In this document: positions 25,284 through 32,847 of the stretch, piece by piece
How the letters are laid out: the number at the start of each line of letters is the position of its first letter
Position numbering within the stretch: the stretch's first letter is position 1
Source: CAVYWD01 sp963772225
GTDB taxonomy: Bacteria; Myxococcota; Myxococcia; Myxococcales; UBA5297
Length of the DNA: 64,000 nucleotides
Assembly (NCBI GenBank): GCA_963772225.1
Contig: CAVYWD010000005.1
Coordinates: 496,001 to 560,000 of the forward strand
Direction: 5' to 3'
Program-made: the position numbers and the translations under genes
Notes under the pieces: model-generated
The model's input: the letters and a program-made list of their open reading frames with translations, nothing else
Told to the model about the DNA's origin: nothing
Databases searched by the model: none

Positions 25284-26357
25284 CTATCGAGGGCTGGTGG
25301 TTGGGGGAGGCAGCGGCAGGTCGAGCTGACAATCGGACGAGGTCGCCGGATGGGCGCTCGTCGGGACCAGCGCGGCTGTGGAGGCCGCGCAAAGATTCCA
25401 GCCGGAATCACTTCGGGCGATGACACGGTCGCGCTCGAGCGAGGCGAGGGCGTCTCCGAGCTTGAGGTTGTTGAGGCGGAGCTTGTTGCGCAGGGCGACG
25501 CGGGAGAGCGGCGCCTTGGCCTCTCGGAGGGCGTGGACGATGCGATCGGCGATGGGCGGCGGCGACGCAACGCTCGCGATCGCCTCGAGGAAGGGCTCGA
25601 GATGAGGAGTGGCACCGTCTGCGCCGAGGGCGAGCTGGAGGCCAAGTGGGGAGCGGGCGGGCGACGAGCGATGCTCGAGGGTGAGCAGGAGCTTGTCTTG
25701 CTTGCGGGTCAAGTAGGCAGAGCTGTCGGCCCAGGCGTGCAGGTCGCTGGAGCCGCGCAGCGCCTGGCCGAGCTGACGGCGGCTCTTCTTGCTCATGTGG
25801 TGGACGACGACGATCCCGAGGTCGTGGGCGCGCGAGAGCGCGCGCAGCCAGCCCAGGAGTGAAGAGACGTCTGCCGCGCTGTTCTCGTCGAGGGCGTGCA
25901 GGCGCACCAGGGGGTCGAGGATGAGCAGACGTGGCTTGATCCGGGTGACCGCCTGGACGAGCAGCGCCTGATCTTCAGCGTCGTCGAGGCGCATGCTGGG
26001 CATGTCGATGAGGTGGAGGTCGAGGGCTTCCAGAGGGATGTGCCGGTGGGCGCAGAGGGAAGCCAGGCGCTCACGGACGTGCGGGAGCGAGTCCTCGGCG
26101 AGATAGGCGAGCACGGGACCAGGCTGGTCTACCGGGAAGCGCCCCAGGCAGTGGGTGCCGGAGGCGACGCTGACCGCGAGGTCAAGCGCGAGCCAGGTCT
26201 TGCCGCTCTTGGGCTGACCTCCGATGAAGCCGACAGCCAGGTGGGACCAGAGGTCGCGGACGAGCCAGGCCTTCTCGGGCAGCTGGGCGGGAAGCTCGGC
26301 GGCACGCACGACGCGCAGGTGGCGCTCGGGGCGCGCGCTCTTGGCGGGCCCTTTCAC
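25284..26357 (-). CDS. RepA/RadA-like P-loop ATPase of the transposon (AAA_25 type)
   Basis: A 357-residue protein starting at GTG 26357, whose first codon overlaps the expected stop of the upstream ATPase (GTGA). The core is a RecA-like hexameric-ATPase fold: Walker A GFIGGQPKSGKTWLALDLAVSVASG (Lys53), VLAYLAEDS, Walker B PRLLILDPLVRLH, and IVVVHHMSKKS, as in RepA/DnaB/RadA relatives. A C-terminal winged-helix-like segment (PPIADRIVHALREAKAPLSRVALRNKLRL) follows. It is not a canonical Tn7 or Tn5053 component and may act in target choice, replication restart or host-protein recruitment. In the sequence as given, its frame is also open to the preceding ATPase because of an indel. Confidence 0.82.
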   Translation of the reverse strand: MKGPAKSARPERHLRVVRAAELPAQLPEKAWLVRDLWSHLAVGFIGGQPKSGKTWLALDLAVSVASGTHCLGRFPVDQPGPVLAYLAEDSLPHVRERLASLCAHRHIPLEALDLHLIDMPSMRLDDAEDQALLVQAVTRIKPRLLILDPLVRLHALDENSAADVSSLLGWLRALSRAHDLGIVVVHHMSKKSRRQLGQALRGSSDLHAWADSSAYLTRKQDKLLLTLEHRSSPARSPLGLQLALGADGATPHLEPFLEAIASVASPPPIADRIVHALREAKAPLSRVALRNKLRLNNLKLGDALASLERDRVIARSDSGWNLCAASTAALVPTSAHPATSSDCQLDLPLPPPTTSPR

Positions 26358-27161
26358 GGGTACAGCTCCTGGCGGGCCTCGGCGACGTGCTGCGCGCCGA
26401 CGGCGGTCTTCTTGGAGAGGGCGGCCCGCTCGAGCGCGGTGAGCGCGAGAGCGTCGGCGGCGCGCAGATTGCCGCGGGAGAATCTCGTGGAGCGCCTCGA
26501 TGGCGCCGGCGTCGAAGGGGTGCTTCTTGCAACCGGCGATGGCGCAGCGGTGCTGGACGTACTCGGTGAGCTCGTCGCGCGAGAGCAGCCGCAGACAGGC
26601 GTAGTGGTGGATGCGGCGGGCCACCGACTCCTGGTCGTCGCGGCCGAGGACGGTCTTGAGCTGGGGCTGGCCGCACAGGACCAGGCTGAGCACGAGGCGG
26701 CTGTCCATCTCGAAGTTGGTCAGGAGCCGGACCAGCGCGAAGGAGTCGCCGCGCAGGTCCTGCGCCTCATCGAGCAGGATGACGGGGCGCAGGCCTTCGC
26801 TGTGGACGGAGTGCTCGAAGCGCTCCTGGAGCGCGCGCACCAGGAAAGAATAGGCGCCCGCAGCAGATGCGCCGCAGGCGAGGGCGATCTCGCGGCAGAG
26901 GTCGCGCTTGGAGAGGTCGGTGACCTTGATGTAGCGGACCTGGTAGCGGGCCTCGGGGAGAGCGGCGGTGAGGCGGCGCAAGAGGGCGGTCTTGCCGGTG
27001 CCGGCCGGCGCGATGAGGGCGCCGCTGTGGCGGGCCTCGACGCAGCGTCTTAGGCCGTCAAAAGCCTCCTCGAAGAAGGGGAAAGCAAGGTAGTCCTGAA
27101 TGCGGATTTCGCGCGTGAAAGGGGTGGCGTGAAAGCCGAAAGCGCTGCGAAGGTCAATCAT
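26354..27161 (-). pseudogene. TniB/ExeA-like AAA+ ATPase of the transposon, frameshifted near its C-terminus
   Basis: ATG 27161 overlaps the transposase stop (ATGA). The protein opens MIDLRSAFGFHATPFTREI, the ExeA/TniB style. It has Walker A APAGTGKTALL (Lys57), Walker B VILLDEAQDL (Asp131-Glu132), LVLCGQPQLKTVL (sensor/hinge) and an arginine-containing VARRIHHYACLRLL. Near 26472-26478 the family-typical ending continues one frame over as RGNLRAADALALTALERAAL, to TGA 26354-26356. One base appears to be missing. As read, translation runs on in frame into the next ATPase, giving a 625-residue fusion. If it is a sequence error, the intact protein is ~269 residues. It would regulate the transposase and select targets by ATP-dependent filament formation. 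Confidence 0.75.
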
Positions 27162-28561
27162 GGCTCGTCTCCGTTCGTGGGGTTGCGGGTGGGGGGAAGA
27201 AAGCCGCCGTCGGGCCCCACGACGGGGCCGTGAGCGCGAGCGAAGGCGATGGAGGCGGCGGTCCTCGGGGTGCCCTCGTCATCGTCGGGCCTGGGGGCGC
27301 CGGGCGTTGCGCGGCGGGCGATCGCGTTGGCGGCGAGGTCGACCGGATGGATCTGGACGAGGTGGCTGTCGTGCGGGACGAAGAGCTCGCCGGACAGGAG
27401 ATTTCGGCGAACGTTGATGGAGGTCTCGGCGTGGCCGCGGGGCACCTCGTAGTCGACGCCGTCGACGGGGATGACGTTGTCCTTGGAGACCTTGCGCACC
27501 TCGGTGACGACGAGCTTGTCGCGCAGGGCCTGCTCGCTCTCGGGGAAGCGCAGCGCTCTGGTGTCGAGGTCCCAGCGCGCCTTTGGCGTGCGCTGGTCGA
27601 GCGACTCGTGCGGCCTCAGGTTGTACTGGTGGTCGAGGAAGTGCTCGAGCCGCAGCTCGAGCGCGCCGCAGTCGTCGTCGACTTCGGCGGCGCACAGGCC
27701 GCGCAGCACCGCGGAGACGGCGGTCTGGTTGAAGCGCTCGATTTTGCCGTGTCCCTCGGGATAGGCCGCCGTGCCCAGAATGAGGTTGATGTCGATGCTC
27801 ACGCAGGCGCTGAGGGTGTCTTCCGACTTGAAGCCGGGCCCGCGGTCGAGGAAGAGCGAGTCCATCAGGCCGTACTTGCAGATGACCTTGTACAAGCCGC
27901 GCAGGAAGAGCCGGGTGCTCTCGGAGGTGCCGACGACGCAGGTCAGGCCCTTGCGGCTGGCGTCGTCGAGAAAGAAGAGGGCGACGCGCTTGGTGCGGCG
28001 CGGGCCGGCGCGAAAGTGCTTGCCGTCGGCGAGCACCATCTGCATTCGGTGGGGGTAAGCGAAGCGGCGAGAGTCGATTCCGCGCTTGCCGGGAACTCGT
28101 CGGAGCGCAAGCCCCAGACGCTTGCAGGCTCGCCAGACGGTGACGCGGTCGAAGGCCTCGTCGGCGCCGACGATCTCCAGCTCGCGGGCCCTGCGCAGCA
28201 GCTCGGGGACTGAGGCGTAGCGGTCGAGCTTCTTCTCCGCGCACAGGAAGTCGAGCAGCTTCGTCGGCAGCGCCGGGTAGGTCCGCGAAGTCTGGCTGCG
28301 AGCCGTGCGCAGGCCTGACCAGCCATTGGCCGCCTTGAAGTTCGACCACCAGCGATAGAGCGACCGGGTCGTCACCGAGGCGGCCTCGCCGCTCTGGATG
28401 ATGAAGTGCGTCCGCGCGGCGATCTCGGCCACCGCCTCCTCGAGCTCCTTGCCGCCGGCGAGCTTCGAGCGCAGCTCGGCAATCACCTGGCAACGCAGGA
28501 GCTCATCCGGCGAAAGCAGCAGCAGCTCGTCGGGCGCTGGCGGTTTCGGTGGGTCGGTCAT
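27158..28561 (-). CDS. DD(35)E transposase (TniA/Mu-like integrase core)
   Basis: The 467-residue transposase starts at ATG 28561 (TTGGAG upstream). The N-terminal ~120 residues contain helix-turn-helix-like segments (AASVTTRSLYRWWSNFK). The rve catalytic core shows Asp179 (VLADGKHF), Asp239 (SLFLDRGPGF) and Glu275 (GHGKIERFN), giving exactly 35 residues between the second Asp and Glu. A beta-barrel-type Mu-C region (NVIPVDGVDYEVPRGHAETSINVRR) follows, and the C-terminus is Pro/Asp-rich. It cuts the TGT/ACA ends and joins them with a 5-bp stagger, in agreement with the observed target duplication. It is coupled to the downstream ATPase by a 4-bp overlap. Confidence 0.93.
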   Translation of the reverse strand: MTDPPKPPAPDELLLLSPDELLRCQVIAELRSKLAGGKELEEAVAEIAARTHFIIQSGEAASVTTRSLYRWWSNFKAANGWSGLRTARSQTSRTYPALPTKLLDFLCAEKKLDRYASVPELLRRARELEIVGADEAFDRVTVWRACKRLGLALRRVPGKRGIDSRRFAYPHRMQMVLADGKHFRAGPRRTKRVALFFLDDASRKGLTCVVGTSESTRLFLRGLYKVICKYGLMDSLFLDRGPGFKSEDTLSACVSIDINLILGTAAYPEGHGKIERFNQTAVSAVLRGLCAAEVDDDCGALELRLEHFLDHQYNLRPHESLDQRTPKARWDLDTRALRFPESEQALRDKLVVTEVRKVSKDNVIPVDGVDYEVPRGHAETSINVRRNLLSGELFVPHDSHLVQIHPVDLAANAIARRATPGAPRPDDDEGTPRTAASIAFARAHGPVVGPDGGFLPPTRNPTNGDEP

Positions 28562-28656
28562 CGGGGCTCCAATTTCGAGGGAGCCTTTGAAAAGCACGCC
28601 TGGAAGCCGGAGGCACGAGAGCGAATTCGTGGGTACGGCGCCCGTCGCCTAAAGGC

Positions 28657-29439
28657 CTACCCCGAGGGCGTTCCGCGCCCCGGGAACACGGTGCGCTGCG
28701 GGCGTCCGGGCGAGGCCCGCCAGAGATGCACCGGGCGCCACAGGCCGGCCAGGGCGCCGCAGGCGAGCACTCGTTCCAAGACGCAGCGGCCGGTCGAAGC
28801 GCGCTCCAGGGTGGCGACGAGGATGCCCCCTCGTTCCTCGAAGCCATGCGCCTGAGCGAACCGATGGGTTTCGTCGATCAGGCTCAAGCGCGGGAGGTGG
28901 AGAAGCTGCGCGAGCTTCTCACCCAACGCCACGGGGAGAGCCGGATCGAGCCCAAGCAGCGCAGCGAGCTCGTCGAGGCGACGCAGCTGCGTCGTCCAGC
29001 AGGGGCCAGGACCGTCCCGAGGCCAAGCCTTGCCACGAGCCGCATCGAGCACCGCGTTGAATCGGGTCTGCTGCCAGCCGGCGCTGGGCTCTTCGGCGGT
29101 TGACGACGCGGCATTTTCCGGCGCCGTGGTCAGCGCCTTGCCGTCGAGGCCAACCGGAGCAACGGCCTCCCGGCCGTACGGCACGTGCCCGCATGGATAG
29201 AGCGTGAACCGGCAGCTATGGGCGGCGCACGCCAGCACCACCACCGGGACGCACGGCCCCGTCTTCCGCGTCCGGCGATGGTCGAGGCGGATGCGGCACG
29301 CCGCAGCCCAGTCACTCCTCGGGCAGGCCGCCGGAATCGCCGACGGGGTCCACTCACCCGACCGGTCAGGATGATAGGCCGTCACCAAGAACGGCCGCGA
29401 CGAAGATGCGGTTTCTTGACAGGGCTGGCATGATTGCAT
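28657..29439 (-). CDS. Transposon accessory protein, DUF6431-like (Cys/His motifs)
   Basis: A 260-residue protein, first gene of the transposon operon, starting at ATG 29439. It opens MQSCQPCQETASSS (CxxC) and has a second Cys/His region RKTGPCVPVVVLACAAHSCR, then FTLYPCGHVPYGREAV. The latter resembles the DUF6431-type proteins found beside similar transposases. The C-terminal half is helical (LDELAALLGLDPALPVALGEKLAQLLHL) and ends FPGRGTPSG. It could be the DNA-binding target selector that other systems supply as TniQ/TnsD, but this is inference. 95 bp separate it from the transposase gene. Confidence 0.6.
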   Translation of the reverse strand: MQSCQPCQETASSSRPFLVTAYHPDRSGEWTPSAIPAACPRSDWAAACRIRLDHRRTRKTGPCVPVVVLACAAHSCRFTLYPCGHVPYGREAVAPVGLDGKALTTAPENAASSTAEEPSAGWQQTRFNAVLDAARGKAWPRDGPGPCWTTQLRRLDELAALLGLDPALPVALGEKLAQLLHLPRLSLIDETHRFAQAHGFEERGGILVATLERASTGRCVLERVLACGALAGLWRPVHLWRASPGRPQRTVFPGRGTPSG

Positions 29440-29503
29440 CTGCCTCCACCAAGGCAGCGCCGGAATCCGAACCTGCATGGAACGTGGCCGGCGCAGAAGC
29501 ACC

Positions 29504-29531
29504 GAAGCCCACGGCGGAAACCGTGGGCTTC
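29504..29531. promoter_or_regulatory. Perfect 11-bp inverted repeat upstream of the transposon operon
   Basis: GAAGCCCACGG (29504-29514) and CCGTGGGCTTC (29521-29531) flank a 6-nt loop, 65 bp upstream of the first gene of the minus-strand operon. As DNA it could be an operator for a dimeric repressor. As RNA it would be a strong leader hairpin that shields the element from outside transcription. Confidence 0.5.
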
Positions 29532-29670
29532 ACTCTTGCGGGCCACCATCGAACACCGAAGACCCCCACTCAGCTACTTTTCGTCTCACCCTTCCCTGCC
29601 CACCGCCGGCCTACGCGACCACCTGGACCATGACAGCGCAGGTGCAACGGGACTAACGCCCTCACGCCTT

Positions 29671-29688
29671 TGGGCGCGCAACGCAACA
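29671..29688 (-). repeat. Transposon right terminal inverted repeat
   Basis: TGGGCGCGCAACGCAACA, the exact reverse complement of the left end. The subterminal TGACAGC (29631-29637) and GTGCAACG (29642-29649) mirror the left-end sites, 21 nt inside the TIR instead of 11. The right copy of the target duplication is GATGT at 29689-29693. Confidence 0.95.
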
Positions 29689-29713
29689 GATGTCGGCCCA
29701 TGGAGATGGATGG

Positions 29714-30877
29714 ATGCGCCTGTCTAACGTCGGGTTTCTCGTGGTGGTGTCCGCGTCGTTTTCGGCGGTGGGCTGTGACTCCGGGTCAAAGAAGAATGCG
29801 GACGCCGGCACCGATGCGGGCGCGGCAGTGCTTCCCTTTCAACCCTCGAATATTGCGCTGGGGGATATCGCAGCCCAGCGCGATGGCGCCGCGGCGGAAG
29901 ATGTCGCGGGCAACTGCGTGGTCGAGACGAGCACGACCTCGCCCATCCAGGATTGCTTCACGAGCCCCATTTCCATCGCCAACCAGCTCAATGGAACGCC
30001 GGTGAATCTGATCGTGGTGAATTCACTCAGGGTCGAAGCCAGCGCCGACATTCGGGTCACGGGCACGGTTCCGCTCGTGGTGGCGTCGCTCGGCGATATC
30101 GAGCTGCTCGGCGCGATCGACGGTCACTCGGAGCTCCTCGACATCGGTCCTGGCGGCGCCGCGCCGTCCTCGGCGAACAGCGCGGGCGCGGGGCCCAGCG
30201 GAGGGCTGGGCGGCTCGGACTCTGCCGCCGTCGGTGGGTCGGGGGGCTCGTACTGCGGCCTCGGGGGCAAGGGCGGCGGCCAGAGCGCCGCGGGCGCGGC
30301 GGCGGGCAGCGCCGATTCTCGTCCGCTTCGCGGCGGCTCGGCGGGTGGCGGCGGAGTGGTCTCCGGCGGCGCCGGCGGCGGCGCGATCCAGATCGCAGCC
30401 GGCGGTACGCTCACCCTGGGCGCGGAGAGCTCCATCACGGTCGGCGGCGAGGGTGGGACCTTCGGCGGGGTCTCGGCGGACCAGAACGGCGGCGGCGGCG
30501 GCAGCGGTGGAGCCATTCTTCTCGAGGCCACGAACATTTCCATCGCCGGAACCCTCGCAGCCAATGGCGGCGGCGGAGGCGGCGATTACTCAGGCACGGG
30601 CGGCAAGGACGCCACCCCGAACGCGATTCCCGCCGCGGGCGGGCCGGCAGGGAGCTCGGTAGGAGCGGGGGGCAACGGCTCCGCCGGCGCCGCCGCGGCT
30701 GGAGGCGCAGGTGCCGTGTCGGGCGAGCTGAATGCCGGAGGCGGAGGGGGCGGCGCGGGCTGGATTCGAATCAACTCGGCGAGCGGGACGGCGACGCTCG
30801 GCGGGACCGTCTCGCCGGACCTGTCGACGAGCTGCGCGTCCGTAGGAACGGTCCGCTCTATTTCCGTCGGCCCCTGA
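29714..30877 (+). CDS. Glycine-rich surface lipoprotein
   Basis: A 387-residue protein starting at ATG 29714 after GGAGATGGA. The signal MRLSNVGFLVVVSASFSAVGC has a lipobox Cys; a DAGTDAG linker follows. The middle (about residues 150-355) is built of Gly/Ala/Ser-rich repeats with GGGGGSGGAILLEATNISIAG-like strands, the pattern of myxobacterial PE-PGRS-like or adhesin-like beta-helical surface proteins. It contains a few Cys pairs. The function is unknown; probably an exposed matrix or adhesion protein. The transposon inserted 20 bp before the start codon (right target repeat ends at 29693), so the original promoter is now 4.7 kb away. Confidence 0.8.
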   Translation: MRLSNVGFLVVVSASFSAVGCDSGSKKNADAGTDAGAAVLPFQPSNIALGDIAAQRDGAAAEDVAGNCVVETSTTSPIQDCFTSPISIANQLNGTPVNLIVVNSLRVEASADIRVTGTVPLVVASLGDIELLGAIDGHSELLDIGPGGAAPSSANSAGAGPSGGLGGSDSAAVGGSGGSYCGLGGKGGGQSAAGAAAGSADSRPLRGGSAGGGGVVSGGAGGGAIQIAAGGTLTLGAESSITVGGEGGTFGGVSADQNGGGGGSGGAILLEATNISIAGTLAANGGGGGGDYSGTGGKDATPNAIPAAGGPAGSSVGAGGNGSAGAAAAGGAGAVSGELNAGGGGGGAGWIRINSASGTATLGGTVSPDLSTSCASVGTVRSISVGP

Positions 30878-30959
30878 TCGCCCCTGATCCCAAAGTCGCG
30901 GCTCGAGAGCCAAGGTCACGGCGCCGCGCAAGATACCGTGGCCCCTTGAGGTCTCCAAG

Positions 30960-32031
30960 ATGAAAATCGTCTCGCGAGCCTATTCGAACGCGCGCCCCAG
31001 GCGTGTCCTCATCGCGGTTGGTCGGTGGCTCTTGGCGCTCGCGGCGGGCGCCGTCCTTCCGGGCAGCTCGATGGCGCAGAAGTATCCGTTCCCGCAGACC
31101 GGAACCTACGTTGCGGGGTACCTGCCGAGCGGCATTTCCACGAGCGACGCGAAAGCGGAATACGACTTCTGGAAGAGCGAATACTTGAAGACCGATTGCG
31201 GCGCGGGCCTCGCCCGCGTCGAGTTCAATAGCCCTACGGGCAGCACCGTGTCCGAAGGTCAGGGGTACGGGATGGTGCTCGCCGCCTACTACGGCGACCA
31301 GACGACATTCGACGGCCTGTGGGCTTTTGCCAAGAAGAATTTCAACGCGAACGGCCTCATGGGCTGGCACGTGACCTGCTCGGGTTTCACGACGAGCGAC
31401 GGAGGCAGCGGTGAGGCGACCGATGGCGATACCGACATCGGATTTGGCCTGGTGGTCGCGTCCTACCAGTGGGGCGGGAGCTACAGCGCGGATGCGCAGG
31501 TGTACCTGGCGACGTTGAAGAAGCACGACTTCAACGATTGCCGGGGGCGGCATCGTCATGGCGAACGACGGCTTCAACAACGGATGCCAAAGCTCGAACA
31601 CCTCGTACTGGATGCCGGGCTACTATCGGGTATTCGCCGAATTCACGGGCGACGCGTCGTGGAACACCGCGGCCGACAGCGCGATCAGCATCTGGACCAA
31701 AGCCGCGAATTCCACGACGGGCCTCGTCTCGAACGAGGTCGACGTCAACGGGGCGACCAAGAGCGCGAACGTGGACTATAACGGCTGCCGCATTCCGTGG
31801 CGCGCGGTGGTCGACTACCTCTGGAACGGAACCGCGGGCGCCAAGGCGTTTACCGACAAGATCACCGCTTGGGTCGACAGCGAGGGAGGCCCCGGGAAGC
31901 TGGGCGACGGTTACCAGACGAACGGCACTCCCATTGGAAACTGGAACGGGTCGGACTGCTTCAACGGCGGCTACGCGACCGGCGCCATGTCGGCGTCGCA
32001 AGACCGGGTCGACCGGTTCACGACACGGTAG
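30960..32031 (+). pseudogene. Glycoside hydrolase family 8 enzyme (endoglucanase type), frameshifted
   Basis: ATG 30960 opens a secreted protein (signal ...WLLALAAGAVLPGSSMAQ). The GH8 acid region is TVSEGQGYGMVLAAYYGDQ (general acid Glu), followed by the base region ATDGDTDIGFGLVVASYQWG (Asp). After KKHDFNDC the frame breaks at about 31541. One base over it continues GGGIVMANDGFNNGCQSSNT, then PGYYRVFAEFTGDASW, and runs to TAG 32029-32031. One extra C or G in CCGGGGG explains the shift. When whole it would cleave beta-1,4- or mixed-linkage glucans such as cellulose or lichenan. The stop lies 15 bp from that of the convergent DUF1566 gene. Confidence 0.8.
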
Positions 32032-32046
32032 AATCCACTCGCCTGC

Positions 32047-32499
32047 TTAGCGCACACACCGAACCCAGCCTGATGTTGCTGTTGCAAGGGATGAGTAGCC
32101 GCTGTCAAAATTGACCATCCAATAGCCGGTGTAACTAACGAAGGGCGTAGACGTCCAGAAATTGGAGCCCGGGGTTCCTGGGAATGCTGTCTGATCTATT
32201 GTTGGTCCCGGCGAGGCAATTTGGCGATCCACGAGTAACTCAAGCTCTAGCTTCGCGGGCAAGCGCCAGCCGGCCGAGTAGCCGCCAAGGCTCAGTGCGC
32301 TACAATAGGCACTCGCAGCTGTCCACGAATAACCTGATTGGCCATATTGCGGCGCCTGTTGCCAAAGAAGACCCGTCTTGTTGTCCTTGACCGTGCCATT
32401 CCCAAGATCAGCATACTGACCGTTCGGTGCTGCCGCCCATAAAGGCGGTGCCGTCATGCAGACAAGGTAAACAAACATCAAAGAAGCAGGCGCTTTCAT
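32047..32499 (-). CDS. Secreted DUF1566 (Lcl C-terminal domain) protein, short
   Basis: A 150-residue protein with a signal peptide (MKAPASLMFVYLVCMTAPPLWA) and one DUF1566 domain: TVKDNKTGLLWQQAP, WTAASAYCSALSLGGYSAGWRLP, NFWTSTPFVSYTGYWMVNFDSG and a terminal SGWVRCVR. Two Cys could pair. The domain is common in exported proteins of this group and has no defined biochemical role. Its C-terminal codons nearly repeat those of the next minus-strand gene (ends at 32848), so the two are probably paralogous. Confidence 0.85.
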   Translation of the reverse strand: MKAPASLMFVYLVCMTAPPLWAAAPNGQYADLGNGTVKDNKTGLLWQQAPQYGQSGYSWTAASAYCSALSLGGYSAGWRLPAKLELELLVDRQIASPGPTIDQTAFPGTPGSNFWTSTPFVSYTGYWMVNFDSGYSSLATATSGWVRCVR

Positions 32500-32847
32500 T
32501 TGTCGTTCCTTCTGAGGGGCGAGATTAGTTGCGACGCTCTTGCGTGTGGCGATTCTGTTGGCTGCGATTGGCCATTGCGCCCTTGGTGGTCGCAGATTGG
32601 GGCGAGAAGAAATTCGGCGGCGCGCCGCCTACGTCCGAACCGAATTCGACGTCGTGAACGGCTTGCAGTGGTGATGCCGCGTCCACCGCCCAGCGGCGCC
32701 GATGCCACCGCCGGTTCCGCGAAATGACAAAGCAGGACGCTCGCAATCGATGAGGAATCAATGTCGGCGTGCCTGCTGCCGAAAGCTAGCCAGTCCGCAA
32801 ATCGTCGAGAGAAGCCAACCAGGGCTTGGCGTGGCTCGGTGCCGTTC
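32500..32847. other. Gap between two DUF1566 genes, nothing recognised
   Basis: The 348 bp have lower GC than the surroundings and no convincing frame; short ORFs on both strands lack starts with ribosome-binding sites. It probably holds the promoter of the short DUF1566 gene. Confidence 0.4.

Larger units (their letters stand above)
25024..29693. mobile_element. Complete DD(35)E transposon with TIRs and 5-bp target duplication
   Basis: The element proper spans 25029-29688 (4,660 bp). Its ends are perfect 18-bp inverted repeats, TGTTGCGTTGCGCGCCCA at 25029-25046 and the reverse complement at 29671-29688, beginning TGT and ending ACA. It is flanked by the identical pentamer GATGT at 25024-25028 and 29689-29693, a target-site duplication of the size made by Tn7/Mu/Tn5053-type transposases. 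Secondary sites (CGTTGCAC plus GCTGTCA) recur inside both ends with about 10-bp different spacing from the TIR. Four minus-strand genes fill the element: a Cys-containing protein, a DDE transposase, an ExeA/TniB-like ATPase and a RepA/RadA-like ATPase. Confidence 0.95.

Noticed and set aside
25284..27161. Single 625-residue double-ATPase protein
   Set aside because: The expected TniB/ExeA-type C-terminus and stop are present one frame over and overlap a good GTG start for the second ATPase, so two genes with an indel are more likely than one designed fusion. Kept as a finding.
28726..29103. 125-codon plus-strand ORF inside the transposon
   Set aside because: It is the reverse complement of the Cys/His accessory gene, which has motif structure, operon context and better composition.
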